Part shown: one piece after another, positions 59,708 to 64,000 of the stretch | Layout of the letters: each line of letters begins with the position of its first letter | Position numbering within the stretch: position 1 is the first letter of the stretch | NCBI RefSeq assembly: GCF_004340685.1 | Contig: NZ_SLUN01000008.1 | Location: 62,001-126,000 of the forward strand | Direction of reading: 5' to 3' | From: Hydrogenispora ethanolica | Lineage (GTDB): Bacteria > Bacillota > UBA4882 > UBA8346 | Length of the DNA stretch: 64,000 bases | Notes under the pieces: model-generated | Told to the model about the DNA's origin: nothing | What the model saw: only the letters and a program-made list of their open reading frames with translations | The model's database searches: none | Program-made: the position numbers and the translations under genes

Positions 59708-60370
59708 ATGGTTTTTGATTTTCACACCCATACTTTTTTAAGCGACGGGGCATTGTTGCCGATGGAATTAATCCGGCGTGCCGCGGTCAACGGCTATCAG
59801 GCGATCGGAGTAACCGATCATGCCGCTCCCAGTAATATGGAACGGGTAATTGCCGAGTTAACCAAGGACTGTAAACTGGCGGAGAAATATTGGCCGATTC
59901 AAGCGATTCCCGGAGTTGAACTGACGCATGTTCCGGCCGGCAGTATTCCGGAATTGGCTGCCGAGGCCCGCCGTTTGGGCGCGCGGTTAGTCGTGGTTCA
60001 CGGAGAAACCCTGGTGGAGCCGGTTGAACCGGGGACCAATCTGGCGGCTGCCGGCTGCAAAGACGTAGATATCTTGGCCCATCCCGGTCTGCTTTCTTTG
60101 GAAGCGGCTCGTCTGGCTGCTCAAAACGGCGTTTTCGTCGAGATTACCGCTCGGGGTGGTCATAATGTAGGCAACGGACATGTAGTTCGGATCGGGCGAG
60201 CGGCAGGGGTTAAGTTTGTCATCGATTCCGATACACACGACCCGGAGAACTTGTTGACCGATGGATGGGCACAGACGGTGGCCCGGGGTGCCGGGTTAGA
60301 CGATGCTGAAGTGACGGCGGCGCTTCAGACCAATCCCTTACAGCTCATTGAGCGGATTCATGGCCGCTAA
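59708..60370 (+). CDS. PHP-domain phosphoesterase, histidinol-phosphatase-like
   Basis: 220 residues: FHTHTFLSDG (metal ligands), TDHAAPSN, PGVELTHV, HGET, LAHPG and DSDTHDP are the PHP metal-site motifs. At 220 residues it is shorter than HisK-type histidinol phosphatases (about 265), and resembles the archaeal/clostridial histidinol-phosphatase-family proteins. Substrate not certain. TAGGAGG precedes the ATG. Confidence 0.88.
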   Translation: MVFDFHTHTFLSDGALLPMELIRRAAVNGYQAIGVTDHAAPSNMERVIAELTKDCKLAEKYWPIQAIPGVELTHVPAGSIPELAAEARRLGARLVVVHGETLVEPVEPGTNLAAAGCKDVDILAHPGLLSLEAARLAAQNGVFVEITARGGHNVGNGHVVRIGRAAGVKFVIDSDTHDPENLLTDGWAQTVARGAGLDDAEVTAALQTNPLQLIERIHGR

Positions 60371-60414
60371 ATTCTTAAATATCAGAGCCGATCGTTAAAT
60401 TTTGGATTTACTGG

Positions 60415-60443
60415 TTGAAATTTCGGATGAGTTCGCATATAAT
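60415..60443 (+). promoter_or_regulatory. Promoter of the T-box/aroF transcript
   Basis: TTGAAA and TATAAT with a 17-bp spacer. Confidence 0.85.
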
Positions 60444-60469
60444 GTATTACAATATATGTTGAAAGACAA

Positions 60470-60790
60470 TGATCAAGGAAAGTACTCTGTGGAGTTCCTT
60501 TAGAGAGAAAGGGTCACCGGCTGCAAACCCTTTTAGGATTGAATCAGGGGAAGTTCCCTTGGGAGTTGGCCGCTGAAAAGGCGGAGTTTGACCGCAGGTT
60601 ATTTTGAATGCGGTCAAGCGACCCGATTAGGTTGGCCCGGAAGCCCGCCGTTAACAGGGATAGGGTATCGAAAGAACAGTTTTCCGTACCCGAGAGCGAG
60701 TCAGTGTATGACTAAAATGGGTGGTACCGCGGAATTTGGCCCACGTTTCGTCCCAATCGAAGGGATGGATCGTGGGCTAATATTTTTTTG
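60470..60790 (+). promoter_or_regulatory. T-box leader, probably tRNA-Phe-sensing
   Basis: The T-box core GGGTGGTACCGCG (60719-60731) follows a long stem I region. The specifier appears to be TTC (Phe), in AAG-TTC-CCTTGGGAGT at about 60549-60565. The terminator is GCCCACG...CGTGGGC (60739-60777) with a T-run. Uncharged tRNA would stabilise the antiterminator and let aroF be read. The specifier call is from pattern only. Confidence 0.9.
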
Positions 60791-60802
60791 GAGGAAAAGC
60801 GG

Positions 60803-61843
60803 ATGATCATCGTCACGAGTCAAGCCATCACTGAGGAGCAATGGGCAAATCTATGCAAACGACTGGAAGACTTGGAATTTCAGATTCATGTGATTCAAGG
60901 AGTGGAGAAGAAAGTCATTGGAGCGGTGGGCGATAAACGCCGCGTCGACTTCCGTTTTCTCGAGAACATCCCCGGCGTGGAGAAGGTAATTCCCATCCTT
61001 AGCCCGTATAAGTTGGTTTCCCGCGAAATCAAGCCGGAAGGGACCACAATTGAAGTAGGAAAACTTAAAATCGGCGGCGGTTCGTTCGGAATTGTAGCCG
61101 GTCCATGCGCGGTGGAAAGCGAGGAACAACTGCTCCAAGCGGCGGAGGGAATTAAAGCCGCCGGTGGGGATGGACTCCGGGGAGGTGCTTTTAAACCCCG
61201 TACTTCTCCATACAGCTTCCAGGGGCTTGAAGAAGAAGGATTGAAATTATTGGCCAAAGCCCGGGAGAAGACCGGTTTGCCGGTCATCACCGAGCTGATG
61301 AACCTGACTGAATTGGATTTGGTGGAGGAGTATACCGATATCATCCAGATCGGCGCGCGCAATATGCAGAATTTTGGATTACTGCGGGCGGTAGGCCGGT
61401 GCTCCAAACCGGTATTATTGAAACGGGGTCTCGCGGCAACCATTGAAGAGTGGCTGATGGCCGCCGAATACATTATGGCGGAGGGAAATCACCAAGTCAT
61501 CCTGTGTGAGCGGGGTATCCGCACTTTTGAAACGGCAACCCGGAATACTCTGGATTTAAGCGCTGTACCGCTCGTGAAGAGCCTTACCCATCTCCCGGTA
61601 GTGGTCGATCCAAGCCACGGGACGGGGAAACGAAAACTGGTGCTACCGATGGCAAAAGCGGCGGTGGTCTCCGGGGCCGACGGTTTATTAATCGAGGTCC
61701 ATCCCGATCCGGCTCACGCCTGGAGCGATGGAGAGCAATCATTGGATATCCCGGATTTTCAACGGTTGGTAGGTTCGGTGCGGCAGTTGGTGAAATGGCG
61801 TGAAGCGGACGACTCGGTTTCAGCCGCCACCGCGCAAGGATGA
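60803..61843 (+). CDS. aroF: DAHP synthase (3-deoxy-7-phosphoheptulonate synthase), AroF/AroA-beta type
   Basis: 346 residues. The N-terminal ferredoxin-like domain (1-70) is followed by the KDO8PS/DAHPS barrel: [37 protein letters not shown] and DPSHGTG. First step of aromatic amino-acid synthesis from PEP and erythrose-4-phosphate. The ATG at 60803 has GGAGG 8 nt upstream. Regulated by the T-box just before it; the N-terminal domain may also bind a feedback inhibitor. Confidence 0.95.
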   Translation: MIIVTSQAITEEQWANLCKRLEDLEFQIHVIQGVEKKVIGAVGDKRRVDFRFLENIPGVEKVIPILSPYKLVSREIKPEGTTIEVGKLKIGGGSFGIVAGPCAVESEEQLLQAAEGIKAAGGDGLRGGAFKPRTSPYSFQGLEEEGLKLLAKAREKTGLPVITELMNLTELDLVEEYTDIIQIGARNMQNFGLLRAVGRCSKPVLLKRGLAATIEEWLMAAEYIMAEGNHQVILCERGIRTFETATRNTLDLSAVPLVKSLTHLPVVVDPSHGTGKRKLVLPMAKAAVVSGADGLLIEVHPDPAHAWSDGEQSLDIPDFQRLVGSVRQLVKWREADDSVSAATAQG

Positions 61844-62007
61844 TATCTGTTTCAAAAATATTTTATGCTTTTTTATATGTGAACCGTGACTGGCGAAATG
61901 CATTGGAGTATTCGCCGCGACCTAAGAAACTATTGCGACGCTTAACGTACCGGTGGTATAATGAGGGCGATCGTGGTGATTATGATAATGCAAGCGAGGC
62001 GATACGG

Positions 62008-62295
62008 GTGGCATTTCAGGACAAGACTTTACAATGCGTTGATTGTGGGGCGGAATTCGTATTTACCGCTGGAGAACAAGAGTTCTATGCCAGCAAGGGT
62101 TTTACGAACGAACCAAGGCGTTGCGGCAGTTGTCGGTCAGCCCGGAAACAGCAGGGACGGGATGGCGAACAAAGTCGAGCGCGAGAGATGTATGATGTGG
62201 TCTGCGCCGATTGCGGCGCGCCTACTCAGGTTCCCTTCAAACCGCGCGAGGATCGTCCGGTTTATTGTCGGGACTGCTTCCAACGCCATAAATAA
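62008..62295 (+). CDS. Zinc-ribbon protein (CxxC double ribbon)
   Basis: 95 residues from a GTG with GAGG 8 nt upstream; the frame opens earlier without support. Two ribbons: QCVDCGAEFVF ... RRCGSCR and VCADCGAPTQVPF ... VYCRDC, eight cysteines. This is the family with a conserved GEQEFYASKGFTNEPRRC stretch, common in Firmicutes and Chloroflexi; function unknown. Confidence 0.82.
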   Translation: MAFQDKTLQCVDCGAEFVFTAGEQEFYASKGFTNEPRRCGSCRSARKQQGRDGEQSRAREMYDVVCADCGAPTQVPFKPREDRPVYCRDCFQRHK

Positions 62296-62306
62296 TGCGT
62301 AGCCTT

Positions 62307-62330
62307 AACCCTCCTTCGGGAGGGTTTTTT
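62307..62330 (+). terminator. Terminator of the zinc-ribbon gene
   Basis: AACCCTCC pairs with GGAGGGTT around TTCG, followed by TTTT. Confidence 0.85.
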
Positions 62331-62414
62331 GTAACCCGGCATATGGGTGTGATCAAAATGTCAAGTTGTTCAGATTCCACATGAAAGATAGTTGTATTTT
62401 GGAATGGAGGAACC

Positions 62415-63326
62415 ATGGCGGAACAGTTACTATCTTTGGCCGAAGAATGCTGGGTATATCCGGGACGGACCAATACCGGCGTTATTACGTTGGAGGACGG
62501 GCGGACCTGTCTGGTCATTGATCCCGGACAAGACCGGGATAGCGCCAGGCAATTGCAGCGATCGCTTCAGGAACTTGGCCTCGCCATCGGGGCCGTAGTT
62601 TTCACGCATGCCCACGCCGATCATTTCGGGGCGGCTCATTTTTTAAAGAGTGAGGCTCCGCTCGCCTTTTTCGCTTCCGAATTCGAAGCGGCATTAATCG
62701 AACAGCCGCTATTGGAGCCGCTTTTTTTATTTGGCGGCGCCGAACCCATCCCTGAGTTAACCCATAAGTTCCTGCTGGCCAAACCGGTGCCGATCGCCGG
62801 AAGGTTGCGCGAGGGTGTCTGGGAGCTGGGGGGCGTCCAGTTCGGCATCCGGAGCCTGCCCGGCCATTCGCCGGGACAGATCGGCATTGTTTACCGGAAT
62901 ATCTTGTTTGGCGGCGATGTGCTTACATTGACGCAGTTCATTGAGAAATATAAGTTCCCTTTTTACTCGGACATCGCCAAGGCCCGGCGCACGCTGGAGC
63001 TGCTTTCCGAAGCTTCCTACGACTGGCTGGTGCCCGGTCATGGCCCGCTTTTGACGCCATCACAATACCAGGCTCAAATCAGGGAGAATCTTGCTTATCT
63101 GGCGATGTTGGCCGATATGACGGAACTGATTTTAGAAGAAAAAGGGCCGTTGAGCGAGGAAGAAGTCTACGGACAAATGGCGGAGCGTTTGGCGACGCCG
63201 CTGGTTACTCCGGTTCAATATGTTTTAAACCGGACCTTGGTACTGGCGCTTCTTAAATACCTGTACGAATTGAAGCGGATTCGTTTCTTCTTTCAAGCGA
63301 ATCGATGGTTGTGGGGCAAGATATAG
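62415..63326 (+). CDS. MBL-fold metallo-hydrolase
   Basis: 303 residues. THAHADH (about 63-70), GH in LPGHSPGQ, GGD and PGHG are the metallo-beta-lactamase-fold metal ligands. The C-terminal 80 residues are helical (winged-helix-like), as in the LACTB2/MBL hydrolase group acting on thioesters or RNA. GGAGG precedes the ATG. Confidence 0.9.
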   Translation: MAEQLLSLAEECWVYPGRTNTGVITLEDGRTCLVIDPGQDRDSARQLQRSLQELGLAIGAVVFTHAHADHFGAAHFLKSEAPLAFFASEFEAALIEQPLLEPLFLFGGAEPIPELTHKFLLAKPVPIAGRLREGVWELGGVQFGIRSLPGHSPGQIGIVYRNILFGGDVLTLTQFIEKYKFPFYSDIAKARRTLELLSEASYDWLVPGHGPLLTPSQYQAQIRENLAYLAMLADMTELILEEKGPLSEEEVYGQMAERLATPLVTPVQYVLNRTLVLALLKYLYELKRIRFFFQANRWLWGKI

Positions 63327-63344
63327 GATGAGAGGAGAGTTCGC

Positions 63345-63746
63345 ATGTGGCAAGAGCTGAGAGTTCCGACCCGGCAACGAACGGAACTGATTGATCTGAC
63401 GGCCCGCATCCAGTCCGAGCTGGACCGGGTTAATGTTCGAAATGGGGTTTGCTACTGTTTTGTTCCCCATACCACCGCCGGCATCACGATGAACGAGAAC
63501 GCCGACCCCGATGTGGTCCGCGATATTCTGGTCACGCTTGAAAAGTTGGTGCCGCGCCATGGCGATTACCGGCATGGCGAGGGCAACTCGGACGCCCATC
63601 TGAAGGCGTCGCTATTGGGCTTTTCCTGCATGGTTCCGGTGGAGGATGGCCGCTTGGCGCTTGGCACCTGGCAAGGGATTTATTTTTGCGAATTTGACGG
63701 TCCGCGCAACCGGAAAGTCCGGATCGGTTTTTTATCCCAAGGTTAG
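63345..63746 (+). CDS. YjbQ/UPF0047 family protein (secondary thiamine-phosphate synthase enzyme)
   Basis: 133 residues. The signature block FVPHTTAGITMNENADPDVVRDI, HGEGNSDAHLKASLLG and GTWQGIYFCEFDGPRNRKV covers most of the protein. Members can rescue thiE mutants weakly; the true role is unknown. AGGAGAG precedes the ATG. The stop overlaps an R1 half-element. Confidence 0.93.
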   Translation: MWQELRVPTRQRTELIDLTARIQSELDRVNVRNGVCYCFVPHTTAGITMNENADPDVVRDILVTLEKLVPRHGDYRHGEGNSDAHLKASLLGFSCMVPVEDGRLALGTWQGIYFCEFDGPRNRKVRIGFLSQG

Positions 63747-63796
63747 AAGCGTTGTGATAAACCCCGTCCGAAGGCCGGGGTGTTCACAAAAGCTCA
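63745..63796 (+). repeat. R1 element, copy 11 (5' half only)
   Basis: It has AGAAGCGTTGTGATAAACC, the CCCCGTCCGAAGGCCGGGG hairpin and CACAAAAGCTCAG, then stops before the second half. It provides the yjbQ stop codon region. Confidence 0.85.
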
Positions 63797-63809
63797 GTAT
63801 CAGAGGAAA

Positions 63810-63848
63810 GAGCGGGGTACTGTCGCAACGATACCCCGCTCTTTTTTA
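63810..63848. terminator. Terminator between convergent genes
   Basis: GAGCGGGGTA pairs with TACCCCGCTC around 12 nt, followed by six Ts on the plus strand. Confidence 0.85.
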
Positions 63849-64000
63849 GGAAGACAGGAATTCAAGCGTCGCCGCCAGGCCATTCAAGTGGTTTCGGTCG
63901 GCCCAGAGCACGAAAAAGTTATAGGTCTGCCCGCTAATCTCGACTGGCCGCGGATATCGGACGATCACCGCGGCTTGTTGTTTCATCTCCGCCGGCTGGT
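63846..64000 (-). CDS. 3' end of a gene running out of the window
   Basis: An open minus-strand frame ending in TAA at 63846, with at least 50 codons (...AVIVRYPRPVEISGQTYNFF ... NGLAATLEFLSS). Codon use resembles the neighbours and a terminator follows the stop. Too short to name. Confidence 0.6.
   Translation of the reverse strand, partial: QPAEMKQQAAVIVRYPRPVEISGQTYNFFVLWADRNHLNGLAATLEFLSS

Overview
The window looks like chromosome of a spore-forming, probably anaerobic member of the Bacillota (Clostridia or Limnochordia-like rather than Bacillus). Reasons: strong AGGAGG ribosome sites with frequent TTG and GTG starts, two S-box (SAM-I) riboswitches, a T-box leader, YjcZ-like sporulation micropeptides, DUF1540, long-form HPF, a maf-radC-mreBCD-mrdA-minCDE-rodA wall and division cluster, and a thioredoxin-reductase-like flavoprotein that lacks the NADPH motifs. 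The genus cannot be fixed from the sequence alone.

Layout. 0.1-7 kb: three paralogous signal-less subtilisin-family proteases, interleaved with tiny hydrophobic proteins of 34-42 residues and an uncharacterised 128-residue protein. 7-10.7 kb: patatin, copper chaperone and an OmpR/HisKA two-component system. 11-17 kb: tcdA, then a sulfur-assimilation block (metY and metA, divergent, each behind its own SAM riboswitch; cysK; an Rrf2 regulator of CymR/IscR type with matching operator-like palindromes at its own promoter and at metY). 17-32 kb: a mixed set with a membrane-anchored MutS-like ATPase, AlkD-like protein, an orphan contractile-tail sheath, macrodomain, NYN nuclease, HAD, ABC-F, an aac(3)-like/fabG/TSUP operon, VOC plus flavodoxin, and a DEAD-box helicase. 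32-38 kb: a large GH13 enzyme, transglutaminase-like protein and a TolB-like lipoprotein. 38-48 kb: the elongation and division cluster. 48-64 kb: Nudix, phosphoesterase, glucosaminidase, HPF, PlsC, TrxB-like flavoprotein, a second GH13 enzyme, tRNA-His, GDT1-like half protein, PRC barrel, Cof HAD, PHP phosphoesterase, T-box controlled DAHP synthase, zinc ribbon, MBL hydrolase, YjbQ and the 3' end of one more gene.

The intergenic DNA is the most unusual part. (1) Three arrays (24.1, 34.7 and 49.2 kb) carry DnaA-box-like 9-mers spaced at almost exact multiples of 21 bp, including six perfect consensus boxes, all in one orientation. (2) A different array at 10.8-11.0 kb also has a 21-bp period, built from AATT-rich units. 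(3) An element of about 130 bp with terminal inverted repeats and two hairpins occurs eleven times in 64 kb, twice as tandem pairs, once between minC and minD and once in the rrf2 leader. (4) Two further small TIR-bearing elements (29.6 kb; 48.3 and 55.4 kb) look like MITEs. The protease/micropeptide locus and the 21-bp phased arrays are the best candidates for undescribed systems.
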